From Bradyrhizobium sp. SRS-191 (GTDB lineage Bacteria > Pseudomonadota > Alphaproteobacteria > Rhizobiales > Xanthobacteraceae): 64,000 nucleotides of DNA. Shown piece after piece: positions 40,570-48,331 of this stretch (its first letter is position 1; every line of letters starts with the position of its first letter). The notes beneath the pieces are model-generated. The model worked only from the letters and a program-made list of their open reading frames with translations. It did no database searches and was not told the DNA's origin. A program made the translations under genes and the position numbers. Where the stretch lies: positions 62,001 to 126,000 of the forward strand of contig NZ_JANBVS010000015.1 of the NCBI RefSeq assembly GCF_024586915.1, read 5' to 3'.

Positions 40570-40851
40570 TCACTCGTAGCTCTTCCCGGCGCTCAGGAAT
40601 TCAGCGAAGCGGCGCCAGAGATTGTTTGCGGCGAGCCCCTGGTCAACTCCAAAGTCGGTGGATTCCGCCCACGCGGCAGCAGCTTCAAGGTAGGTTTCGA
40701 TCCGGATATTCTCCCAACCACCTGCATCAGGCTCCCAGGTCGAGCTTGGCTCGGCCTTCTCGCGCTGCACTGCAGCCTCTCGGTCGGCCACTAGAGCGGA
40801 AACGAACGCCAGGAATGAGCTGGCGTCTGTGACGGCTTCCAATTTCATCAT
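40570..40851 (-). CDS. DUF7660-like protein
   Basis: A 93-residue acidic protein with the pattern SFLAFVSALVADREAAV, DAGGWENIRIETYLEAAAAW and WRRFAEFLSAGKSYE, as in the DUF7660 family of small proteins in accessory gene clusters. Function unknown; some relatives sit beside immunity-type genes. The start is uncertain: ATG at 40851/40848, or a TTG ten residues upstream at 40881. Confidence 0.72.
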   Translation of the reverse strand: MMKLEAVTDASSFLAFVSALVADREAAVQREKAEPSSTWEPDAGGWENIRIETYLEAAAAWAESTDFGVDQGLAANNLWRRFAEFLSAGKSYE

Positions 40852-40963
40852 CAATTGCTCGTTCGAGCCAGATTCCGACAAGGCACCACCCGCCTATTCG
40901 AGCTCACCCCGACGTCGTCGCACTCAAGTCGAGGCTAGCAAATGATCCGCTTAGCTTCATACG

Positions 40964-40990
40964 AAAAGCCGCCGGACGACGCCGGCGGCT
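40964..40990 (-). terminator. Intrinsic terminator after frc
   Basis: On the minus strand GCCGCCGG pairs with CCGGCGGC around a six-base loop and is followed by TTTT. It closes the gntR-oxc-frc unit about 60 bp after the frc stop. Confidence 0.88.
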
Positions 40991-41050
40991 TGATCTCGGT
41001 TGGGACTGTTCGGCGGTGACCGCCGCGCGTCTCGTCTCTGACGCGCCCGC

Positions 41051-42328
41051 TTACTCCGCGGCTTCCTTGCGCGGCGGGTCCAGCGCGCCGGAGTCGTGGA
41101 TCTCGGCGACCTGGTGGTCGCTGAAGCCGAGCACCTGGCGGAGGATCTCGTCGGTGTGCTCGCCGAGCAGGGGAGAGCGGGTGACGTCGGCCGGGCTGTC
41201 CGACAGCTTGATCGGGTTGCCGACCGAGAGATACTTGCCGCGGGTCGGGTGGTCGACCTCGACCAGCGTGCCGGTTTTGCGCAGCGACTCGTCCTCGGCG
41301 ATCTCCTTCATCGAGAGAATGGGGCCGCAGGGGATGTCGAACTCGTTGAGGATGTCCATGGCCTCGAACTTGGTCTTGGTCATGGTCCACTGCTCGATGC
41401 GGCCGAAGATCTCGTTCAGGCGCGGCAGGCGGGCGGCGGGCTTGGCGTAGTTCGGATCGGTCTTCCAGGTCGGCTCGCCGATGACGTCGCAGATCTTCTC
41501 CCAGACTGGCGCCTGGGTGATGAAGTAGATGTAGGCGTTCGGGTCGGTCTCCCAGCCCTTGCACTTCAGGATGCGGCCCGGCTGGCCACCGCCCGAGTCG
41601 TTGCCGGCGCGCGGCACGGCGTCGCCGAACGGCACGCCTTCGCCGAACTGGCTGTATTCCTTGAGCGGACCGTGATCGAGGCGCTGCTGGTCGCGCAGCT
41701 TGACGCGGCAGAGGTTAAGCACGCCGTCCTGCATCGCAGCGGTGACGCGCTGGCCCTTGCCGGTGTGGGTGCGCTGATAGAGCGCGGTGACGATGCCGAG
41801 CGCCAGATGCAGGCCGGTGCCGGAATCGCCGATCTGCGCGCCGGTGACCAGCGGCAGGCCGTCACGGAAGCCGGTGGTCGAAGCGGCGCCGCCGGTGCAC
41901 TGCGCGACGTTCTCGTAGACCTTGCAGTCCTCGTAGGGGCCGGGGCCGAAACCCTTGATCGAGGCGACGATCATCTTCGGGTTGATCGCCTGGATCTTCT
42001 CCCAGGGGAAGCCCATGCGATCGAGCACGCCGGGGCCGAAATTCTCGACCAGCACGTCGCACTTCTTGATCAGCTCGGTGAGGACTTCCTTGCCCTTCGG
42101 ATTCTTGGTGTCGAGCGTGATCGACCGCTTGTTGTGGTTCAGCATCGTGAAATAGAGGCTGTCCACGTTCGGAATGTCCTGCAGCTGGCCGCGGGTGATG
42201 TCACCCACGCCCGGCCGCTCGACCTTGATCACGTCGGCGCCGAACCAAGCCAGCAGCTGGGTGCAGGTCGGTCCGGACTGGACGTGGGTGAAGTCGAGAA
42301 TGCGAACGCCCTCGAGCGCCTTGGTCAT
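41051..42328 (-). CDS. frc: Formyl-CoA:oxalate CoA-transferase
   Basis: A 425-residue family III CoA-transferase that moves CoA from formyl-CoA to oxalate. The catalytic aspartate is D168 in GAQIGDSGTG, matching Asp169 of Oxalobacter FRC. Q17 in FTHVQSGPT and the glycine loop SGGGQPG that shields the aspartyl-CoA intermediate are also present. Full family length with intact ends. It follows oxc by 66 bp in the same direction. Its last 215 bp exist twice more, as fragments, at 38.5 and 39.9 kb. Confidence 0.97.
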   Translation of the reverse strand: MTKALEGVRILDFTHVQSGPTCTQLLAWFGADVIKVERPGVGDITRGQLQDIPNVDSLYFTMLNHNKRSITLDTKNPKGKEVLTELIKKCDVLVENFGPGVLDRMGFPWEKIQAINPKMIVASIKGFGPGPYEDCKVYENVAQCTGGAASTTGFRDGLPLVTGAQIGDSGTGLHLALGIVTALYQRTHTGKGQRVTAAMQDGVLNLCRVKLRDQQRLDHGPLKEYSQFGEGVPFGDAVPRAGNDSGGGQPGRILKCKGWETDPNAYIYFITQAPVWEKICDVIGEPTWKTDPNYAKPAARLPRLNEIFGRIEQWTMTKTKFEAMDILNEFDIPCGPILSMKEIAEDESLRKTGTLVEVDHPTRGKYLSVGNPIKLSDSPADVTRSPLLGEHTDEILRQVLGFSDHQVAEIHDSGALDPPRKEAAE

Positions 42329-42394
42329 GTTGTTGCTCTCCGTAACGAATGGTCATCCCGCATCTCGCGGGCAGGTGATGTCTTGCGGGTGGCC

Positions 42395-44125
42395 TTACTT
42401 CTTCTTGGTCAGCACGCTCTGCGGATTGAGGTTGCCGATACGGCCGCTCTCCGAACCCGCAGCGGGATCGATCACGGCGTTGATCAAGGTCGGCTTGCCG
42501 GAATCCATCGCCGCGTTCACGGCGCGCTTCAGCTCGTCCGGCGAGGTGGCGTTGACGCCGACGCCGCCGAAGGCCTCCATCATCTTGTCGTAGCGTGCGC
42601 CCTTGACGAACACGGTGGTCGCCGGATCGTCGCCCGCCGAATTCTGGTCGGTGCCGCGATAGATGCCGTCATTGTTGAAGATGACGACGCAGATCGGCAG
42701 ATTGTAGCGGCAGATGGTCTCGACTTCCATGCCGGAGAAGCCGAAGGCTGAGTCGCCCTCGATCGCCAGCACCGGCTTACCGGTCTCGACGGCGGCCGCG
42801 ATCGCCGAGCCCATGCCGATGCCCATCACGCCCCAGGTGCCGACGTCCAGGCGCTTGCGCGGCTGGTACATGTCGATCACGCCGCGGGCGAGGTCGAGCG
42901 TGTTGGCGCCCTCGTTGACCAGGATCGCGTCCGGACGCTCCTTGATGATGGTGCGGAGCACGCCGAGCGCGCCGTGATAGTCCATCGGCGAGTTGTTGTT
43001 CATCAGCCGCGGCGCCATCTTGGCGACGTTGTCCTCGCGCTTCTTCTGCACCGCGCTCAGCCACTCGACCGGAGCCTTGGCCCAGTTGCTGCCCATCGCG
43101 TCGGAGAAGGCTGATACGACCGAGCCGATGTCGCCGACCACGGGGGCCGCGATCTCGACGTTGGAGTCCATTTCCTTCGGCTCGATGTCGACCTGGATGA
43201 ATTTCTTCGGGGCATCGCCCCAGCTCTTGCCCTTGCCGTGCGACAGCAACCAGTTGAGGCGGGCGCCGATCAGCATCACGACGTCGGAATCCTTCAGCAC
43301 CGTCGAGCGCGCCGCACCGGCGCATTGCGGATGCAGGTCGGGCAGCAGGCCCTTGGCCATGCTCATCGGCAGGAACGGCACGCCGCTCTTCTCGACGAAG
43401 GTCTTGATCGCCTCGTCGGCCTGCGCATAGGCCGCGCCCTTGCCGAGGATGATCAGCGGACGCTTGGCGCTCTTCAGCACATCGAGTGCGCGCTTGACGG
43501 AATCGGGGGAGGGGATCTGCGCCGGAGCCGGGTCGATCACCTTGACCAGCGACGCTGTGCCGGCCTGCGCATTCATCACCTGGCCGAACAGTTTTGCCGG
43601 CAGGTCGAGATAGACGCCGCCAGGACGGCCCGACACTGCGGCGCGGATGGCGCGGGCGAAGCCGATGCCGATGTCCTGGGCGTGCAGCACGCGGAACGCC
43701 GCCTTGCACAGCGGCTTGGCGATCGCGAGCTGATCCATCTCCTCGTAGTCGCCTTGCTGCAGGTCGACGATCTCGCGCTCCGAGGAGCCGGAGACCAGGA
43801 TCATCGGGAAGCAGTTGGTCGTCGCATGGGCCAGCGCCGTGAGGCCGTTGAGGAAGCCCGGTGCCGAGACGGTGAGGCAGACGCCCGGCTTCTTGGTGAG
43901 GAAGCCGGCGATCGCCGCCGCATAGCCGGCGTTCTGCTCGTGGCGGAAGGAGAGCACGCGGATGCCTTCAGCCTGCGCCATGCGGCCGAGGTCGGTGATC
44001 GGAATGCCCGGCACGTTGTAGATCGTGTCGATGCCGTTCAGCTTCATCGCGTCGATGACGAGATGAAAACCGTCGGTGAGCTCCTCGTGGGTATCCGCCT
44101 CGGTCTTCATTGCAGTCTGCGGCAT
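42395..44125 (-). CDS. oxc: Oxalyl-CoA decarboxylase
   Basis: A 576-residue thiamine diphosphate enzyme that turns oxalyl-CoA into formyl-CoA and CO2. The catalytic-type glutamate is E63 in SFRHEQNAGYAA, and the TPP/Mg motif is EGDSAFGFSGMEVET...FNN. It ends in lysines (VLTKKK). The ATG at 44125 is preceded by GGGAGAGAGG. With frc it forms the core catalytic pair of oxalate breakdown, which regenerates formyl-CoA for the next round. Confidence 0.97.
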   Translation of the reverse strand: MPQTAMKTEADTHEELTDGFHLVIDAMKLNGIDTIYNVPGIPITDLGRMAQAEGIRVLSFRHEQNAGYAAAIAGFLTKKPGVCLTVSAPGFLNGLTALAHATTNCFPMILVSGSSEREIVDLQQGDYEEMDQLAIAKPLCKAAFRVLHAQDIGIGFARAIRAAVSGRPGGVYLDLPAKLFGQVMNAQAGTASLVKVIDPAPAQIPSPDSVKRALDVLKSAKRPLIILGKGAAYAQADEAIKTFVEKSGVPFLPMSMAKGLLPDLHPQCAGAARSTVLKDSDVVMLIGARLNWLLSHGKGKSWGDAPKKFIQVDIEPKEMDSNVEIAAPVVGDIGSVVSAFSDAMGSNWAKAPVEWLSAVQKKREDNVAKMAPRLMNNNSPMDYHGALGVLRTIIKERPDAILVNEGANTLDLARGVIDMYQPRKRLDVGTWGVMGIGMGSAIAAAVETGKPVLAIEGDSAFGFSGMEVETICRYNLPICVVIFNNDGIYRGTDQNSAGDDPATTVFVKGARYDKMMEAFGGVGVNATSPDELKRAVNAAMDSGKPTLINAVIDPAAGSESGRIGNLNPQSVLTKKK

Positions 44126-44184
44126 GCGCCTCTCTCCCTGGTCTTCATCGAAGGCGCATTCCGCGTCTTCTTCTGTTTGAACGG

Positions 44185-44916
44185 TTAGCTGAACAACTCT
44201 TGCCCGTGCGTCTCGACATAGGTCGCAAGACCGAGCGTATGATCGCGGGCGCGCTTCTCGGCGAGCTCGGTGTTGCGTTCCTCCAGCGCCTCGATGATCG
44301 CGAGATGCTCGGGCAGGGAGGCCGCGATACGGTCGGTGCGTCCGATCGTGAGCTGACGATAGCCACGGACGTGCAGCAGGATGTCGTTGGTCATGTCGAC
44401 CAGCACCGGCGACTCCGACAGCGAGATCAGCGCCTGATGAAACGCGATGTTCGCCTTGGAATATTCCTCGATGTGCTCCTGCGGCGGGCGGTCCTTGCCG
44501 AAATCCTTGAAGTAGTCGCGCAGCGCCGAGATGTCCTTCTTGCGCGCGATCGTGGTGATGAGACGCGCGGCCATGCTCTCCAGCGCCGCCCAGGCGCGGA
44601 TCATGTCGACGATCTCGTTCTTCGTCCGACGCACCACGACGATGCCACGCCGCGGCACCGTCTTCACGAAGCCGTCCTGCTCGAGCATCGCGATCGCTTC
44701 GCGGATCGGCGTGCGGCTGACACCGAGGCGCTCGGAGAGAGCGCGCTCGTCGAGCATCACGGGCTCGGGCGAGGCGTAGATGTCCATCTTCAGAATCGCT
44801 TCTTTCAAGGCCTCATAGGCCTTATTCTTGAAGCTGGTCTCCGGGGCGATGCGAGCGATCGCGATGTCGGCCTCGGCCATGATGGGCAATGCCTTGTTTG
44901 TTTTCTCTGTAGACAA
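44185..44916 (-). CDS. GntR-family (FCD) regulator, probable oxalate repressor
   Basis: A 243-residue protein. The winged HTH is at about 28-92 (ERLGVSRTPIREAIAMLEQDGF) and the FCD ligand domain follows, with the metal/ligand histidines in NIAFHQAL and PEHLAIIEAL. FCD proteins typically bind small carboxylates and release DNA. The gene leads gntR-oxc-frc, and the inverted operators on either side of its promoter point to autoregulation. Start is TTG at 44916 behind AGGAGAGGAG. Confidence 0.92.
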   Translation of the reverse strand: MSTEKTNKALPIMAEADIAIARIAPETSFKNKAYEALKEAILKMDIYASPEPVMLDERALSERLGVSRTPIREAIAMLEQDGFVKTVPRRGIVVVRRTKNEIVDMIRAWAALESMAARLITTIARKKDISALRDYFKDFGKDRPPQEHIEEYSKANIAFHQALISLSESPVLVDMTNDILLHVRGYRQLTIGRTDRIAASLPEHLAIIEALEERNTELAEKRARDHTLGLATYVETHGQELFS

Positions 44917-44972
44917 GACCGATCTCCTCTCCTTGGGAGATCACTGTGTACAGCATTTTGCGTCCAATATTT

Positions 44973-44991
44973 TTGGCATGCCAGATGCCAG
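44973..44991. promoter_or_regulatory. Candidate GntR operator 5 (gntR-oxc-frc)
   Basis: TTGGCATG-CCA-GATGCCAG, with 8-3-8 arms (core TGGCAT-N5-ATGCCA is a perfect inverted repeat), 56 bp before the gntR start. It also contains the perfect 10-bp palindrome TGGCATGCCA at 44974-44983, a form typical of FCD-GntR sites. Confidence 0.78.
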
Positions 44992-45054
44992 ACTGTCAAG
45001 ACGACCTATTTTTCCGCGTTTCCACATCTTCGACGCGCTTGACAAAGTTTGCTT

Positions 45055-45073
45055 CTGGCATACCAAATGCCAT
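45055..45073. promoter_or_regulatory. Candidate GntR operator 6 (acyl-CoA synthetase)
   Basis: CTGGCATA-CCA-AATGCCAT, 8-3-8 arms, core TGGCAT-N5-ATGCCA a perfect inverted repeat, 32 bp before the synthetase start. A near-palindrome TGGCATACCA overlaps it at 45056-45065. Operators 5 and 6 are 82 bp apart in the divergent promoter region, leaving room for looping. Confidence 0.78.
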
Positions 45074-45105
45074 AAACCAGGATCAATCCCCAGGAGGAAG
45101 CCCCT

Positions 45106-47247
45106 ATGTCTGACGCCATCCCGAACGCCAAGGCTACGATCCGAGACGTGCTCGATCGTGTGAAGGCGGATAAACGCACCGCCCTGACCGCGCCCGAAGG
45201 CAAGATCGTCTGCGACGCCTACGGGATTCCGGTGCCGAAGGAGGGATTGGCGAAGTCGGCGGCGGAGGCGGCCAAGCTCGCCGGCGACATGGGTTTCCCG
45301 GTGGTGATGAAGATCGTCTCGCCGGACATCCTGCATAAGACCGAAGCGGGCGGTGTCATCGTCGGCGTCAAGACCGCGGACGACGCCCAGAAGGCGTATG
45401 AGACCATTCTCGCGAATGCGAAGAAGTACAAGGCTGACGCCAAGATCGAAGGCATCCAGGTGCAGCAGATGCTGACTGGCGGTACCGAGGTGATCGTCGG
45501 TTCGATCACCGACGGCTCGTTCGGCAAGCTGGTGGCGTTCGGCCTCGGCGGTGTGCTGGTCGAGGTGCTGAAGGACGTGACATTCCGACTCGCCCCCGCG
45601 ACCAAGGAAGATGCCCTGTCGATGCTCGACGGCATCCAGGCGCACGAAATGTTGAAGGGCGTGCGCGGCGGCGACGCAGTCAGCCGTGAGGCGCTGTCGG
45701 ACGTCATCGTCAAGGTGTCGAAGCTGGTCAGCGATTTCCCTGAGATCGTCGAGCTCGACCTCAACCCGGTGTTCGCCACGAAGAATGGCGCGATCGCCGC
45801 AGACGTCCGCATCGTCGTCGATTTCGACTACAAGCCCCGTCCGGCGCCGCGCTCGAACGAGGAAATCGTCACCGCGATGAACCGCATCATGAAGCCCCAG
45901 GCGGTCGCCGTGATCGGCGCCTCCGCCGAGGACGGCAAGATCGGCAACTCCGTGATGAAGAACCTGATCAACGGCGGCTACAAGGGCCAGATCTATCCGA
46001 TCCACCCGAAGGCCTCGGAGATCCTTGGCTACAAGGCCTATAAGAGCGTCAAGGACGTCCCGGGCGTGATCGACACCGCCGTGTTCGCGATCCCCGCGAA
46101 GTTCGTCGCCGGCGCGCTGACGGAATGCGGCGAGAAGCAGATCCCCGGCGCGGTGCTGATTCCCTCGGGCTTCGCCGAAGCCAACGAGCCGGAGCTGCAG
46201 GCAGAGATCGTCGAGATCGGCAAGAAGTACAACGTCCGCCTGATGGGCCCCAACATCTACGGCTTCTACTACACGCCGGCCAATCTCTGCGCGACCTTCT
46301 GCACCGCCTATGACGTCAAGGGCCATGCGGCGCTGTCGTCGCAGTCGGGCGGCATCGGCATGGCGATCATCGGCTTCTCGCGCTCGGCCAAGATGGGCGT
46401 GTCGGCGATCGTCGGCCTCGGCAACAAGTCGGATATCGACGAGGACGATCTGCTCGCCTTCTTCGAGCAGGACCCGAACACCAACCTGATCGCGCAGCAC
46501 TGCGAGGACCTCAAGGACGGCCGCGCCTTCGCGGAAGCCGCCAAGCGCGTCTCCAAGAAGAAGCCGGTCATCGTGCTCAAGGCGGGCCGCACCTCGGCCG
46601 GCGCGAAGGCGGCGTCGTCGCACACCGGCGCGCTCGCCGGCAACGACAAGATCTACGAGGACGTGCTGAAGCAGTCCGGCGTCATCCGCGCCCGCTCGCT
46701 GCGCCAGCTGCTCGAGTTCGCCCGCGGCGTGCCGGTGCTGCCGACGCCGAAGGGTGAGAACGTCCTCATCATCACCGGCGCCGGCGGTTCGGGCGTGTTG
46801 CTGTCCGACGCCGTCGTCGACAACGGGCTGTCGCTGATGACCATGCCGCCGGATCTCGATGCCGCCTTCCGCAAGTTCATCCCGCCATTCGGTGCCGCCG
46901 GCAACCCGGTCGACATCACCGGCGGCGAGCCGCCGATCACCTATGTGAACACGGTCAAGCTCGGCCTGTCGGACGAGCGCATCCACGCGCTGATCCTCGG
47001 CTACTGGCACACGATCGTGACCCCGCCGATGGTGTTCGCGCGCAACATGGTCGAGGTGAAGAAGGAGATGGAGGCCAAGGGCTTCGTCAAGCCGATGGTC
47101 GCCTCGCTCGCCGGCGACGTCGAGGTCGAGGAAGCCGCCGAATATCTCTACCAGAACGGCATCCCGGCCTACGCCTATTCGACCGAGCTGCCGGTCGAGG
47201 TGTTAGGGGCCAAGTACAAGTGGGCGCGCGGCGCGGGCCTGCTCTAA
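45106..47247 (+). CDS. NDP-forming acyl-CoA synthetase family protein, oxalate regulon
   Basis: A 713-residue protein. An ATP-grasp domain comes first (about 1-235: GFPVVMKIVSPDILHKTEAG, VELDLNPVF), then a CoA-binding Rossmann domain (KPQAVAVIGASAEDGKIGNS) and two ligase-CoA domains. The phosphorylated histidine of the family is in ASSHTGALAG. Relatives convert acids to acyl-CoA with ATP or GTP, or the reverse with energy saving. The divergent promoter shared with gntR-oxc-frc and its operator suggest oxalate, formate or a CoA intermediate as substrate. AGGAGG lies at the right distance before the ATG. Confidence 0.9.
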   Translation: MSDAIPNAKATIRDVLDRVKADKRTALTAPEGKIVCDAYGIPVPKEGLAKSAAEAAKLAGDMGFPVVMKIVSPDILHKTEAGGVIVGVKTADDAQKAYETILANAKKYKADAKIEGIQVQQMLTGGTEVIVGSITDGSFGKLVAFGLGGVLVEVLKDVTFRLAPATKEDALSMLDGIQAHEMLKGVRGGDAVSREALSDVIVKVSKLVSDFPEIVELDLNPVFATKNGAIAADVRIVVDFDYKPRPAPRSNEEIVTAMNRIMKPQAVAVIGASAEDGKIGNSVMKNLINGGYKGQIYPIHPKASEILGYKAYKSVKDVPGVIDTAVFAIPAKFVAGALTECGEKQIPGAVLIPSGFAEANEPELQAEIVEIGKKYNVRLMGPNIYGFYYTPANLCATFCTAYDVKGHAALSSQSGGIGMAIIGFSRSAKMGVSAIVGLGNKSDIDEDDLLAFFEQDPNTNLIAQHCEDLKDGRAFAEAAKRVSKKKPVIVLKAGRTSAGAKAASSHTGALAGNDKIYEDVLKQSGVIRARSLRQLLEFARGVPVLPTPKGENVLIITGAGGSGVLLSDAVVDNGLSLMTMPPDLDAAFRKFIPPFGAAGNPVDITGGEPPITYVNTVKLGLSDERIHALILGYWHTIVTPPMVFARNMVEVKKEMEAKGFVKPMVASLAGDVEVEEAAEYLYQNGIPAYAYSTELPVEVLGAKYKWARGAGLL

Positions 47248-47264
47248 GTCAAATCGACGCGAAT

Positions 47265-47299
47265 GCCGCTCCGGCCTCTCGCCGGGGCGGCACTTTCTT
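47265..47299 (+). terminator. Probable terminator after the acyl-CoA synthetase
   Basis: GCCGCTCCGGC-CTCTC-GCCGGGGCGGC hairpin with one wobble, followed by ACTTTCTTT, 17 bp after the stop codon. Confidence 0.72.
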
Positions 47300-47375
47300 T
47301 GATAGCGTGACGAAGCAAGATCCGTCCGTCCTGCAACGACGCCGCCCATGAGAGGGCCGCGCAGAGAGGCGCCAC

Positions 47376-48209
47376 GTGATCCGTCGCAAGACTATTGAGC
47401 CACGCACGGATGCCGCGGCCGAGCCCCGCGACGGCGGTGTGCAATCCGTCGGCCGCGCGCTGCAGATCTTGGAAATTCTCGCCGAGGACGACGAAGGCTA
47501 TCGCCTGAGCGATCTCGCGGTCCGTGCGGGCCTGTCGACCTCCACCGTGCATCGCCTGCTGACCACGCTGGAGAAGCGCCGCTTCGTCCAGTTCGACCGC
47601 ATGGAGTCGAAATGGCATGTCGGCGCGCAGAGCTTTGCCGTCGGCGCGACCTTCACCCGCCGGCGCAACTTCGTCGCGCTGGCCATTCCCTATCTGCGGC
47701 GCCTGCGCGACCAGTCGCGCGAGACCGCCAACCTCGCCGTCGTCGACGACGAGTCGCTGATGGTGCTGCTGCGGCTCGACAGCCGCGAGATCATGCGCTC
47801 GCTGACCAAGGTCGGTGGCCGTCTGGCGATGGTCGCCTCCGGCATGGGCAAGGCGGTGCTCGCGACCTATTCCGACGACGACGTCAACGCCATCATCCAT
47901 CGCCAGGGCATGCCGCGCCTGACCGAAAAATCCATCATCCGCGCCAGCGACCTGTTCCGCGAACTGGAGACCATCCGCCGCCAGGGCTACGCCGTCGACG
48001 ACGAGGAGGCGAGGTTAGGCCTGCGCTGCATCGCCGCCGTCGTCCACGATTCCTGCCGCGAGCCGCTGGCCGCGATCTCGATCTCGGGTCTGGCGAGCCG
48101 GCTGACGGAGGAGCGGGTGCCGGTGGTCGGCGGCATGGTGCGGGATATCGCGGCGGAGCTGACGGCGGCGCTGGGCGGGGCGGCGCCTGCTGCGCGGGAT
48201 TGTGATTGA
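47376..48209 (+). CDS. IclR-family transcriptional regulator
   Basis: A 277-residue IclR protein. The winged HTH is at about 24-85 (LSDLAVRAGLSTSTVHRLLT), with the effector domain after it (GMGKAVLATYSDDDVNAI, LRCIAAVVHD, AAISISG). It lies 2.1 kb before gcl and hyi; IclR proteins such as AllR control glyoxylate genes elsewhere, so control of gcl-hyi or ade is plausible but not shown. The start codon is GTG at 47376. Confidence 0.88.
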   Translation: MIRRKTIEPRTDAAAEPRDGGVQSVGRALQILEILAEDDEGYRLSDLAVRAGLSTSTVHRLLTTLEKRRFVQFDRMESKWHVGAQSFAVGATFTRRRNFVALAIPYLRRLRDQSRETANLAVVDDESLMVLLRLDSREIMRSLTKVGGRLAMVASGMGKAVLATYSDDDVNAIIHRQGMPRLTEKSIIRASDLFRELETIRRQGYAVDDEEARLGLRCIAAVVHDSCREPLAAISISGLASRLTEERVPVVGGMVRDIAAELTAALGGAAPAARDCD

Positions 48210-48331
48210 GGGGGATCACCTCCGGCAGACTGCTCAACGTGTGGGCAACCATTCGATCGGATTTGAGCTTGCTCCTGGCGAGGCATGGCGCGACCATCGC
48301 GGCGGTATAACTGCCGCAGCGAGAGGCCAAC

